From Clostridium sp. (GTDB lineage: Bacteria; Bacillota; Clostridia; Lachnospirales; Lachnospiraceae): a stretch of 64,000 bases of DNA. The DNA lies in contig JAMPEW010000007.1 in the NCBI GenBank assembly GCA_023664775.1, positions 1-64,000 on the forward strand, written 5' to 3'. The notes beneath the pieces were generated by a model, which was not told the DNA's origin, did no database searches, and saw only the letters and a list, made by a program, of their open reading frames with translations. A program made the translations under genes and the position numbers. Shown piece by piece: positions 31,976 through 40,297 of the stretch (position 1 is its first letter; every line of letters begins with the position of its first letter).

Positions 31976-32503
31976 TTAAAATTCCGGCTCAATCAGACCA
32001 TACGTATTGCCCTTGCGCTTGTAAACAACGTTGACCTCCTCAGTCTCAGCGTTGCGGAACACAAAGAAGCTGTGTCCTAAAAGCTCCATCTGTATGCAGG
32101 CATCCTCAGGGTACATCGGCTTAACTGCAAAACGCTTGCTTCTGATAATCTTTATTTCCTCATCGTCCTCATCATCAACCTGGAAGAAATCGTTTTGGAT
32201 ATATGCAGCGTTTTGTTCCTTGTCCATAATCTTCTTTTTGTATTTGGTAACCTGACGTTCTATAACCTCAACAACCAAATCTATTGAAACATACATATCC
32301 TCGCTTGCCTGTTCAGCTCTTATAATGTGTCCCTTCATAGGGATTGTGACTTCGATTTTCTGTCTCTCCTTTTCTACGGAAAAGGTAATCTGAACATCGG
32401 TGTCCTCGGCAAAAAATTTTTCTAACCTTCCGATTTTATCATAGATTGCTGATTTTAAGCCCTCAGTAACCTCAATGTTCTTACCACTTATGATATAATT
32501 CAT
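31976..32503 (-). CDS. hpf: Ribosome hibernation-promoting factor, long form
   Basis: A 175-aa protein that joins 70S ribosomes into inactive 100S dimers when growth slows. Residues 1-95 are the S30AE domain (MNYIISGKNIEVTEGLKSAI, DVQITFSVEKERQKIEVTI). An acidic linker (VDDEDDEEIKI) precedes the C-terminal dimerisation domain (about 118-175, RFAVKPMYPEDACIQMELLG). I chose the ATG at 32503 because AAAGGAG lies about 9 nt before it; the longer frame lacks a site. A strong promoter lies at 32562-32590. Confidence 0.95.
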   Translation of the reverse strand: MNYIISGKNIEVTEGLKSAIYDKIGRLEKFFAEDTDVQITFSVEKERQKIEVTIPMKGHIIRAEQASEDMYVSIDLVVEVIERQVTKYKKKIMDKEQNAAYIQNDFFQVDDEDDEEIKIIRSKRFAVKPMYPEDACIQMELLGHSFFVFRNAETEEVNVVYKRKGNTYGLIEPEF

Positions 32504-32561
32504 ATGCCCCACTCCTTTATGGTCAAACTCATGTACTACAAATAAGTAATACATTAAAAGC

Positions 32562-32590
32562 ATTATAGCATAACCAAAGCGTTTTTCCAA
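32562..32590 (-). promoter_or_regulatory. hpf promoter
   Basis: On the minus strand TTGGAA (32585-32590), 17-bp spacer ending TGC, TATAAT (32562-32567): a good -10 with the TG extension. Confidence 0.75.
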
Positions 32591-32678
32591 CTAATTTTTC
32601 GGTGTGTATTTTTCAATAAAAAAGGTCTGTCAAATTATACACTCATGTGATACAATGATTATGATTGTACAAATAGTT

Positions 32679-32820
32679 ATGTCAAGTTTTCTATGAAAAC
32701 TTGACATGTAGTATGTTTGGTAACAAAGTCGCCGAAACTTGCCGCTGCTATAAAGTTCCCGATTTACCTTGTAAATCGGAGATATTGCGAAGCAAAATTA
32801 GGATGCGGCGATGTACAACT
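32679..32820 (+). promoter_or_regulatory. Structured leader or operator region before the EAL gene
   Basis: TGTCAAGTTTTC-TAT-GAAAACTTGACA (32680-32706) is a perfect inverted repeat with 12-bp arms. It is followed by a 9-bp hairpin (CCGATTTAC at 32759-32767 with GTAAATCGG at 32771-32779), a small TTGC-GAA-GCAA hairpin (32785-32795), and GCGGCG (32805-32810). That last segment can pair with either CGCCG (32730-32734) or GCCGC (32741-32745), so two exclusive folds are possible just before GGAAGGAGG at 32823. I do not recognise a known riboswitch consensus. Confidence 0.6.
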
Positions 32821-32838
32821 GGGGAAGGAGGATATAAA

Positions 32839-35127
32839 ATGGCGCAGTTATTTCTTTGGTCGTCCAACATTATAGCAGTCATTGTCATAATATTAAGCAT
32901 AAAAATAAAAAATGCAAAGCATGAGTTGACTAAAATTATCAGATGCCTTTACGCATGTGCCATAGCCTGCATTATATTAAATGCAGCAGATGTCCTTCCT
33001 ATGGCTGAATTTGCGTCAGTTTTCATGCATGGACTTTATCTTGCGGCAACGGATTGGCTTGTCATTACGCTTATGGTATATGCACGCAGATACACCAAAA
33101 TTAACTTTGGGAAAAAGCTCACAGGTGTTTTTTGCGTTTTAGCAGTGGTAGATACGGTATCGCTTGTGGTAAATGTTCGTACAAGGCATATGTTTGACAG
33201 CCAGCCGGCTTTCATCGGCAACACCCAAATATTTGTTGCCCAAATGAAATTTCCTTTATATGCGGTGCATCTTGCAATTGTATATCTTCCTGTGCTTATT
33301 GTCCTTGCTATGTTTGGCTATAAGGTTTTTCGCACGACTAAAATGTACAGGACAAAATATCAGGCAGTGTTTTTAAGCCTTATTTTAATCGTGGCGGCAA
33401 ACGTCGGCTACAGGTTCTTAAAAACACCGATTGATATTTCACCGATTCTTTATGCGTTTATGGCAATCGCCATCTGTTATTTTACGCTGTATTATGTGCC
33501 AAGAGGACTTGTTGTAAAGCTGCTTTCACATACGTTAAAGGATATGGACAATGGTATCATGTGCTTTGACAGGGGAGGCAAATGCGTTTATGCAAATGCA
33601 GAGATAAAAAGACTGTTCAAGGCAGGCAATGATTTTTCAATATTTGAAAAAAATTACGAGATATGGAAGAATGGCAGAAAGCCGGAGGAGCTTACGGAGG
33701 AAAGCTGGCAGGATGAGAAAATGCTGGACGGCGAGATGACTTATTTTTATACAACCTTCAAGCCGCTTCGTGATGAAAACGGAAATCATATCGGTGCATT
33801 TTTCCTGTCGGAAAATCATACAAAGGATATTTTGGAGCTTAAAAAACAACAGTATCGGGCACTCCATGACAAGCTTACCGGCATTTATAACAGGGAGGGC
33901 TTTATTGAAAGGGTATCGAGAACGATTGAGCAAAATCCGGAGGCGGATTTTACGATGGTTTGTACCGATATAAAGGATTTTAAACTTGTCAATGAGCTTT
34001 TTGGCGAGAAACGAGGGGACGAGATACTCGTGCAGATAGCGGAGCTTTTGATGAGTAAAACCTCCAGAGGAACAATATACGGACGGCTTGGCACGGACAG
34101 ATTTGCAATTTTTATGCGGACGGAGCTTTACCATGAGGAAGTGTATGCTGAGTATGCCAAGCAATTGTCAGACCTTGCCAGCAATGATGTTTACCATATG
34201 GCTATTCATGTGGGCGTATACAAAAACGTAAACAAAAAGCACAGCATTGCAACCATGTGCGACCATGCACTGCTTGCCATTGAAAAAATAAAAGAAGATT
34301 ACCAAAAGATTGTGGCATACTATGACGATGCATTAAGTCAGAACATAAAAAATGAAAATCAGCTTATCGGTGAGTTTGATAAAGCGCTTGACAACGGCGA
34401 GTTTTGTATGTTCCTACAGGCACAGGTATCTAGGGAGCATGTTGTTCAGGGAGCCGAGGCACTGACAAGGTGGATGCACCCTGAAGCAGGGATGATACCG
34501 CCTGTAAGCTTTATCCCTCTTTTTGAGAAGGTAAGCTTGATACATAAGCTTGATATGTATATTTGGGAGCAGGCATGTATAAAGCTTAAGGAATGGAAGG
34601 AACAGGGTAAAACGGATTGGTACATATCGGTAAATATTTCGCCAAAGGATTTTTACCTTGTCGACATATATACAACATTTACGAGGCTGGTTAAAAAATA
34701 CGGTGTAAATCCTGCCAATCTGCGTCTTGAGATAACCGAAACTGCGCTCATGGCAGATATTAACAAGCAGATAACCCTGATCGAGAAGCTGAGGGCGTAT
34801 GGCTTTGCCGTGGAGATAGATGATTTCGGCAGCGGATATTCCTCACTCAATACATTAAAGGATATACGTGCGGATGTTCTCAAGCTTGATATGGGCTTCC
34901 TTAGCAAGACAGAGTTTGAGGATAGAAGCAATGCCGTTATAGATGCGGTTGTAACTTTGTCAAAGCAGCTTGGTTTAAGCGTGGTGTCCGAGGGTGTTGA
35001 AACGGTGGAGCAGGTAGATTTCCTTACAAAAACAGGCTGTGATGTATTTCAGGGCTACTATTTTGCAAAGCCGATGCCGGTTAAGGATTTTGAAGAAAAA
35101 TACATGAATCATGTTATAAATGAATAA
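32839..35127 (+). CDS. 7TM-PAS-GGDEF-EAL membrane c-di-GMP phosphodiesterase
   Basis: A 762-aa protein. Residues 1-225 hold seven or so TM helices of the histidine-kinase-type 7TM sensor. A PAS domain (about 230-330, GIMCFDRGGKCVYANAEIKR) follows. The GGDEF domain (about 345-500) is degenerate, with GRLGTDRF at the signature. The EAL domain (about 510-755) keeps AEALTRW, SVNISP, LEITET, EIDDFGSGYSS, LKLDM, SEGVET and VFQGYYFAKP, so c-di-GMP breakdown is likely while synthesis is not. I chose the ATG at 32839 because GGAAGGAGG lies just upstream; the longer frame from 32701 runs through the structured leader. The next gene follows after 40 bp. Confidence 0.9.
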   Translation: MAQLFLWSSNIIAVIVIILSIKIKNAKHELTKIIRCLYACAIACIILNAADVLPMAEFASVFMHGLYLAATDWLVITLMVYARRYTKINFGKKLTGVFCVLAVVDTVSLVVNVRTRHMFDSQPAFIGNTQIFVAQMKFPLYAVHLAIVYLPVLIVLAMFGYKVFRTTKMYRTKYQAVFLSLILIVAANVGYRFLKTPIDISPILYAFMAIAICYFTLYYVPRGLVVKLLSHTLKDMDNGIMCFDRGGKCVYANAEIKRLFKAGNDFSIFEKNYEIWKNGRKPEELTEESWQDEKMLDGEMTYFYTTFKPLRDENGNHIGAFFLSENHTKDILELKKQQYRALHDKLTGIYNREGFIERVSRTIEQNPEADFTMVCTDIKDFKLVNELFGEKRGDEILVQIAELLMSKTSRGTIYGRLGTDRFAIFMRTELYHEEVYAEYAKQLSDLASNDVYHMAIHVGVYKNVNKKHSIATMCDHALLAIEKIKEDYQKIVAYYDDALSQNIKNENQLIGEFDKALDNGEFCMFLQAQVSREHVVQGAEALTRWMHPEAGMIPPVSFIPLFEKVSLIHKLDMYIWEQACIKLKEWKEQGKTDWYISVNISPKDFYLVDIYTTFTRLVKKYGVNPANLRLEITETALMADINKQITLIEKLRAYGFAVEIDDFGSGYSSLNTLKDIRADVLKLDMGFLSKTEFEDRSNAVIDAVVTLSKQLGLSVVSEGVETVEQVDFLTKTGCDVFQGYYFAKPMPVKDFEEKYMNHVINE

Positions 35128-35167
35128 TTATATTTGAAGTTCATTTCCTACGGGGAAAGGAGAATTT

Positions 35168-37138
35168 ATGTCATATGTTGAATATGAGAAGGCACAAAAA
35201 ATGGGGATTAAGGCATTTAAAAATGCGATAGCCAAAGGAACCTCAGAGTATCTTCCCGTTTTGGATGAGATACTTGAGGACGTTGATATACAAAGCGAGG
35301 TAAGTCTTGGGCTTGTTGACATACCGTTAGACCGGGTTGTCGGTACAAGCAATGTGGGAAGGACATATGCATTTGCAAACAATTTCATGCCGCTGCTTGA
35401 CTTTAAGACGGAGTTCGGGTCTAAATGGTCCTCTCTTTGCGACAGTCATCTTGCAGAAGGAATAAGGGACCCGATCAAGGTTTATGAATACATGAATAAT
35501 TTTTATGTGGTTGAGGGGAACAAAAGGGTTTCTGTATTAAAATATTTTGAGGCGGTTACCATACCTGCAACTGTCACAAGGAAAATTCCAAAGAAAACAG
35601 ATGACCTTCAGGTGAAAATATACTATGAGTTCATGGACTTTTATAAGCTGACAGGCATAAATTACTTGTGGTTTTCACAGGAGGGCTGCTTTAGGCGGCT
35701 TCTTGAGCTTACCTGTGAAAATCCTGACGAAAAGTGGAGTGAGGAGCAGGTTAAAGATTTCGGCTCGGCACACCACAATTTCTGTGCGGCAATGAAAGCA
35801 AGAAAGGATAAGCTTCCATTGACATCGGGAGATGCATTCCTTATCTTTATTGACATATACGGCTATGACGAGGTTCAGGAATACACAGAGCTTCAAATGC
35901 GTGAGAAGATAAATCTGCTTTGGGAGGAATTTCTCATAGAATCGAAGGGCAGGGAGATAAAGCTTACAATGGAGCCTGCCAAAAAGGGCAGAAAAAAGCT
36001 AATGGATTATTTCCTAAGTCCTGCCGCAAAAAAGGTTATGGTTGCATTTATATTTGATAAGGACCCTGACGAATCCGACTGGCTCTACGGACACGAGCTT
36101 GGAAGAATTTATCTTGAGGAAAACTGTAGTGACCATATAAAAACAGTTAAGGTGCATAATGTAAACTCTGAGGAGGATGCGGTTGTGGCAATGCAGGACC
36201 TTATCCTTATGGGCGTGAAAATCATTTTTACCACCTCCTCAAAGCAGGTTAAGGCAAGCCTTAAGGTTGCGGCAAATCATCCTGAGGTAAGTATTTTAAA
36301 CTGCTCCTTAAATACGTCCCATAAGCTTATCAGCACCTATTATGCAAGGCTTTACGAGGTAAAATTTCTTGCGGGCATGATTGCGGGGGCACTTGCGAAA
36401 AATGGAAGGATAGGCTATGTTGCAGACTATCCTATTATCGGTATGCCTTCAAGCGTAAATGCATTTGCACTAGGAGCAAAAATGATGAACCCCTATGCAA
36501 GGGTGTACCTTGAGTGGACGACTGTAAAGGGCGTTTCAAAAAATGATGTACTGGATAAATTCAGAAGCCTTGATATTGAGTATGTATCGGATCAGATTAT
36601 GTTCAAGCCTGAGGAGTACAACAGGCAGTTTGGTCTTTACAGCATCGTGGACGATAAGATAGAAAATCTTGCCATGCCGGTATATTTGTGGGGTGTGTTT
36701 TACGAAAAGCTGATTGACAGCATTTTGACAGGCGCCATGCAAAATGACGAAAAAACAAATGTTGACAAGGCGCTGAATTACTGGTGGGGACTTTCGGCAG
36801 GGGTAGTAGACCTTATCTGCTCCGAGAAGATACCGACAGGAACAATAAGGCTTGTCAATATCATTAAGGATATGATGATAAAAAATGAGTTTAAGCCTTT
36901 TCAGGGAACCATTACCTCTAAGTCGGGCATGGAAAAAAATGAGAAGGATGAGGATATGCTGCCTGAGGATATTATGCTTATGAATTGGCTTGTTGATAAT
37001 ATTGAGGGTGAGATACCTGAGCTTGAGGACCTTAAGGATGAGGCGAAGGGCATCGTCGTTCTAAAAGGTGTTGCCGAACATGATGATACAGAGGAGAAGC
37101 TTGAAGAAGCTGACGGGGAAGCTGCCCGGGGAGAGTAA
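35168..37138 (+). CDS. Cytoplasmic fusion of a ParB-like domain with a BMP (PnrA-type) ligand-binding domain
   Basis: A 656-aa protein without a signal peptide or lipobox. Residues about 90-150 look like a ParB/sulfiredoxin-type fold (IRDPIKVYEYMNNFYVVEGN, then KRVSVLKYFEA). Residues about 290-620 match the BMP/PnrA family of nucleoside-binding proteins (KVMVAFIFDKDPDESDW, YYARLYEVKFLAGMIAGAL, GRIGYVADYPI, NAFALGAKMMNPYARVYLEW). Usual BMP proteins are exported lipoproteins that feed a nucleoside ABC transporter; none is nearby. A cytoplasmic nucleoside or nucleotide sensor is therefore more likely, by inference. The tail is acidic. AAAGGAG precedes the ATG; a phosphoesterase gene follows after 3 bp and is translationally coupled. 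Confidence 0.8.
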   Translation: MSYVEYEKAQKMGIKAFKNAIAKGTSEYLPVLDEILEDVDIQSEVSLGLVDIPLDRVVGTSNVGRTYAFANNFMPLLDFKTEFGSKWSSLCDSHLAEGIRDPIKVYEYMNNFYVVEGNKRVSVLKYFEAVTIPATVTRKIPKKTDDLQVKIYYEFMDFYKLTGINYLWFSQEGCFRRLLELTCENPDEKWSEEQVKDFGSAHHNFCAAMKARKDKLPLTSGDAFLIFIDIYGYDEVQEYTELQMREKINLLWEEFLIESKGREIKLTMEPAKKGRKKLMDYFLSPAAKKVMVAFIFDKDPDESDWLYGHELGRIYLEENCSDHIKTVKVHNVNSEEDAVVAMQDLILMGVKIIFTTSSKQVKASLKVAANHPEVSILNCSLNTSHKLISTYYARLYEVKFLAGMIAGALAKNGRIGYVADYPIIGMPSSVNAFALGAKMMNPYARVYLEWTTVKGVSKNDVLDKFRSLDIEYVSDQIMFKPEEYNRQFGLYSIVDDKIENLAMPVYLWGVFYEKLIDSILTGAMQNDEKTNVDKALNYWWGLSAGVVDLICSEKIPTGTIRLVNIIKDMMIKNEFKPFQGTITSKSGMEKNEKDEDMLPEDIMLMNWLVDNIEGEIPELEDLKDEAKGIVVLKGVAEHDDTEEKLEEADGEAARGE

Positions 37139-37141
37139 CGT

Positions 37142-37732
37142 ATGAGGATTTTGCTGCTTGCTGACGAGGAGTCGAGATATTATTGGGATTTTTTTGAAAA
37201 AAGTAAATTGGAGGGTATTGACCTTATCATATCCTGCGGTGATTTGGCGCCGCAGTTTCTTTCCTTTTTGGCAACCTTTGCAAAAGTGCCGATACTTTAT
37301 ATCCGCGGCAACCATGACGGCTGCTATGATGAAACCCCGCCTGACGGCTGTATATGCATAGATGATGACATTTATATCCACGAGGGCATAAGGATTATGG
37401 GCTTGGGAGGCTGCATGTGCTATAATGAGGGCGAATTGCAGTTTACGGAAAAACAGATGAAAAAGCGGGCAAAAAAGCTTGAGAGAAAGGCAAAAAGACT
37501 AGGGGGCGTGGATGTTCTCATAACCCATTCGCCTGCATATAGATTAAATGACAGTGAGGATTTACCACATACGGGTTTTCAGACATTTCTTGATTTAATG
37601 GACAAGTATGAGCCGAAGCTTTTTGCCCACGGACATGTCCACATCAATTACGGCAGGGATTTTAAACGTGAATGTATGTATGGGAACACGAGAGTGATTA
37701 ACGCATTTGAAAAACATATCATAGAGCTTTAA
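37142..37732 (+). CDS. YfcE/MJ0936-like metallophosphoesterase
   Basis: A 196-aa calcineurin-like phosphoesterase. Metal-binding motifs seen: CGDL (GD), GNHDG, ITHSP and HGHVH. The first motif is LADEES, where families usually have DxH, so one metal ligand may differ. A Lys/Arg-rich helix (about 105-120, KKRAKKLERKAKRLGG) lies between motifs. It starts 3 bp after the BMP fusion gene, so the two proteins probably work together; hydrolysis of a nucleotide sensed by the BMP partner is one idea. The substrate is unknown. Confidence 0.85.
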   Translation: MRILLLADEESRYYWDFFEKSKLEGIDLIISCGDLAPQFLSFLATFAKVPILYIRGNHDGCYDETPPDGCICIDDDIYIHEGIRIMGLGGCMCYNEGELQFTEKQMKKRAKKLERKAKRLGGVDVLITHSPAYRLNDSEDLPHTGFQTFLDLMDKYEPKLFAHGHVHINYGRDFKRECMYGNTRVINAFEKHIIEL

Positions 37733-37741
37733 AATTAAAAG

Positions 37742-37770
37742 TTGTAGGGCACTTAATAATTTGATATAAT
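37742..37770 (+). promoter_or_regulatory. Promoter of the Ser/Thr kinase gene
   Basis: TTGTAG, 17-bp spacer, TATAAT. It overlaps the terminator hairpin at 37749-37792. Confidence 0.6.
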
Positions 37771-37792
37771 AAATCATTAAGTGTTTTTTCTT
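37749..37792 (+). terminator. Terminator after the phosphoesterase gene, overlapping the next promoter
   Basis: CACTTAAT (37750-37757) pairs with ATTAAGTG (37776-37783), then TTTTTTC. The promoter of the next gene lies inside the hairpin. Confidence 0.7.
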
Positions 37793-37821
37793 AAATAAAT
37801 TATAAAACGGAGGATTGCCAT

Positions 37822-40251
37822 ATGCAGACGAGGTACGACAGATGCCCTAATTGTATGCAGGCACTGCAAAACGGGGAGGACGTATGTCCATATTGTGGCT
37901 TTGACATAAGCGGTTATGAGGAAAGAGCAAACTGCTTAAAGCCATTTACCGTGCTTGAAAATAAATACATGCTGGGCCGTGTATTGGGAGTAGGCGGCTT
38001 TGGTATAACATATATAGGCTGGGATTTGAATTTGCAGACATACATAGCAATCAAGGAGTATTTTCCTGAAAGCCTTGCAGGTAGAGACGTTGCCGAAAAT
38101 CAGACCGTTGTACCGAATGAAACAAGCAGGGAGGTTTACGATAAGGGGCTGAAGCGGTATGTGGAGGAAGCACAAAATATATCTAAATTTTATCAGCTTC
38201 AGGGCATCGTTTCCGTTAAGGATTTCTTTTATGCCAACGGAACGGCTTATATCGTAATGGAATACATAAACGGCGTAAACTTGAAGGATTATCTTAAAAA
38301 CTATGGCGGGCGGCTTGACGAGGCTACTGTGCTGGCACTTATGAAGCCTGTTTTTGAATCCCTTTATCAGATACATAATTCGGGACTTGTCCACAGAGAC
38401 ATAAGCCCTGACAACATTATGGTTGATAAGGACGGCAAGATTAAATTGATAGATTTCGGCTCAGCAAGAGGACAGTCTGCGGAAACTGACAAGACCTATA
38501 CGGTTATACTGAAGCATGGCTATGCGCCTTCCGAACAGTATTATGCAAAGGGCAATCAGGGACCTTGGACAGATATTTACAGCCTCTGTGCAACCATGTA
38601 TAAAATGCTTACAGGCGTTATACCGCCAAACAGTGTGGAACGTATGGAGCAGGATATGTACCAGTCTCCTACACAGATGGGCGTACAGGTATCGCAAAGA
38701 ACGGAGTACGTGCTTTCAAAGGGACTTGCAGTTAAGGTAAGCGACAGATACCAAAATATCGGACAGCTTCTTACGGACTTATACGGAGAAGCGCCTGTCA
38801 TGCAGCAAAGTGGAAATGCGATTCCGATTTCAAATGTTTCGGCGGCGGCAAACCCTGCGTCCTTGTCCTTGTCAAATCAGTCTATGCATATAACGGTTCC
38901 ACCTTCGCAGGCAGGGACGGCAACTGCAAAAAACCGAAAAACGGCATATATTGTCATAGGGGCGTTGGCAGCCGTTCTTGTTATCGGCATCATATTGTTC
39001 TTTGTTTTAGGGAAAAAGGATGAAGATAAAACTACAGAGAAGGACACTTCGACAACGGAGGCAACGAATACGGACGCATCTACAGATGAACCGGCGCCAA
39101 ATGAGCCTTCCACTGAAGAAACGGACCCGGAGCCGTCTGACGATACGGGCTACAAGTATGTGTGGCCGACAGAGCTTTCGGATAACTGGCATGACTATCA
39201 GATAGATTTGAACGGAACGGTATATCAGTTCCCGATACCATATAGCGAGTGGGTTAGCAAGGGCTGGAAGGCTGACCGGCTTCCTACTACGCTTGCGGCA
39301 GGCGATGACACCCTTGTGACCTTTTATATGGATGATATAGAGCTTGATGTAGAGATGGCAAATTTTGGACTTACTGAGGCTGACATAAGGGATTGCTTTA
39401 TACTTGGAATCAGCATTGACACGAAATATGATTATGTTGCGCCTGGTTATGTAGTTACCATGTCGGGCGGAGTTAAGCTTGGCGAGGCAACGGAGCAGGA
39501 TGTAAAGTCTGTCTTTGGCGCACCTGATTACAGATATGATTATGACGATCTTGATGGAGGTATCATTGTCAGTCTTGATTACGCAGGAGATACCTATGAG
39601 GACGGCATGGATCTTGAGTTTAGGGAGGATAAGCTCAGCACCATTCGGTTTATTAATACGAAGATGCCTGAGGGCTTTGATCTCGGCACAGTGGATATAA
39701 GCGCAGAGGCACCGGAGATAAATGCCAGCTACGTTGCGCCGACAGGACCGGCGGCGGACCGATTTGACAATGTTGTAACCTTGGACGGCGTAAATTACAG
39801 GGTGCCTGTTCCTGCGTCCGTTCTTGCAGAAAACGGTTGGATTCTTGACACAGCAACGGACGATTATGTCTTGGGAGAGTCGTCAATTAGAACAACCATG
39901 CAGAAAAATGGAAACAGCATAGAGGTTCAGCTTTACAATTATACGACAAATGCGGTGCTTCCTGTAAATGCGTGGGTGACGGAAATAACCGTGGAGGAAG
40001 GCTATATTGATCTTGAGGCTGTCTTCCCGGGTGGAATTGTCCTCGGAAGCGCTGATGCAGATTTCGAAGGCTTGTTCTCTGATTTGGGCGATGATTATAG
40101 TGTAAGCGATTACGGCAATATGAAGTTTATGTATGCGTACCACAATCTTGATGACGGTTCGCACGACCAGTCCTGTTTGTCAGTTATTACGGATGAAAAC
40201 GGAGTTATAACTGACATAACATACGAAAACAGACCGAGGAAGCTCAGATAG
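37822..40251 (+). CDS. Zinc-ribbon Hanks-type Ser/Thr kinase with extracellular domain
   Basis: An 809-aa membrane kinase. Residues 8-25 are a zinc ribbon (CPNC...CPYC, Cys8, 11, 22, 25). The kinase domain (about 45-315) has GVGGFG, the Lys in YIAIKEYFP, HRDISPDNIMVD and DFGSARG, so it should be active. A Ser/Thr/Pro-rich stretch leads to one TM helix (about 374-398), an acidic Thr/Glu-rich stalk (about 400-445) and about 360 extracellular residues. These hold two similar units (FPIPYSEWVSKGWKADRLP and VPVPASVLAENGWILDTAT). PASTA domains are absent. It is likely a sensor of the cell exterior; ligand and targets are unknown. Confidence 0.9.
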   Translation: MQTRYDRCPNCMQALQNGEDVCPYCGFDISGYEERANCLKPFTVLENKYMLGRVLGVGGFGITYIGWDLNLQTYIAIKEYFPESLAGRDVAENQTVVPNETSREVYDKGLKRYVEEAQNISKFYQLQGIVSVKDFFYANGTAYIVMEYINGVNLKDYLKNYGGRLDEATVLALMKPVFESLYQIHNSGLVHRDISPDNIMVDKDGKIKLIDFGSARGQSAETDKTYTVILKHGYAPSEQYYAKGNQGPWTDIYSLCATMYKMLTGVIPPNSVERMEQDMYQSPTQMGVQVSQRTEYVLSKGLAVKVSDRYQNIGQLLTDLYGEAPVMQQSGNAIPISNVSAAANPASLSLSNQSMHITVPPSQAGTATAKNRKTAYIVIGALAAVLVIGIILFFVLGKKDEDKTTEKDTSTTEATNTDASTDEPAPNEPSTEETDPEPSDDTGYKYVWPTELSDNWHDYQIDLNGTVYQFPIPYSEWVSKGWKADRLPTTLAAGDDTLVTFYMDDIELDVEMANFGLTEADIRDCFILGISIDTKYDYVAPGYVVTMSGGVKLGEATEQDVKSVFGAPDYRYDYDDLDGGIIVSLDYAGDTYEDGMDLEFREDKLSTIRFINTKMPEGFDLGTVDISAEAPEINASYVAPTGPAADRFDNVVTLDGVNYRVPVPASVLAENGWILDTATDDYVLGESSIRTTMQKNGNSIEVQLYNYTTNAVLPVNAWVTEITVEEGYIDLEAVFPGGIVLGSADADFEGLFSDLGDDYSVSDYGNMKFMYAYHNLDDGSHDQSCLSVITDENGVITDITYENRPRKLR

Positions 40252-40297
40252 CAAAGACGTTGGATTTTCCATGACAGAAGTAAGGAGATGATGGCAT

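Noticed and set aside
32724..32820. c-di-GMP riboswitch before the EAL gene
   Set aside because: Hallmark sequences of the GEMM-I and GEMM-II classes are not seen; only generic stems are present.
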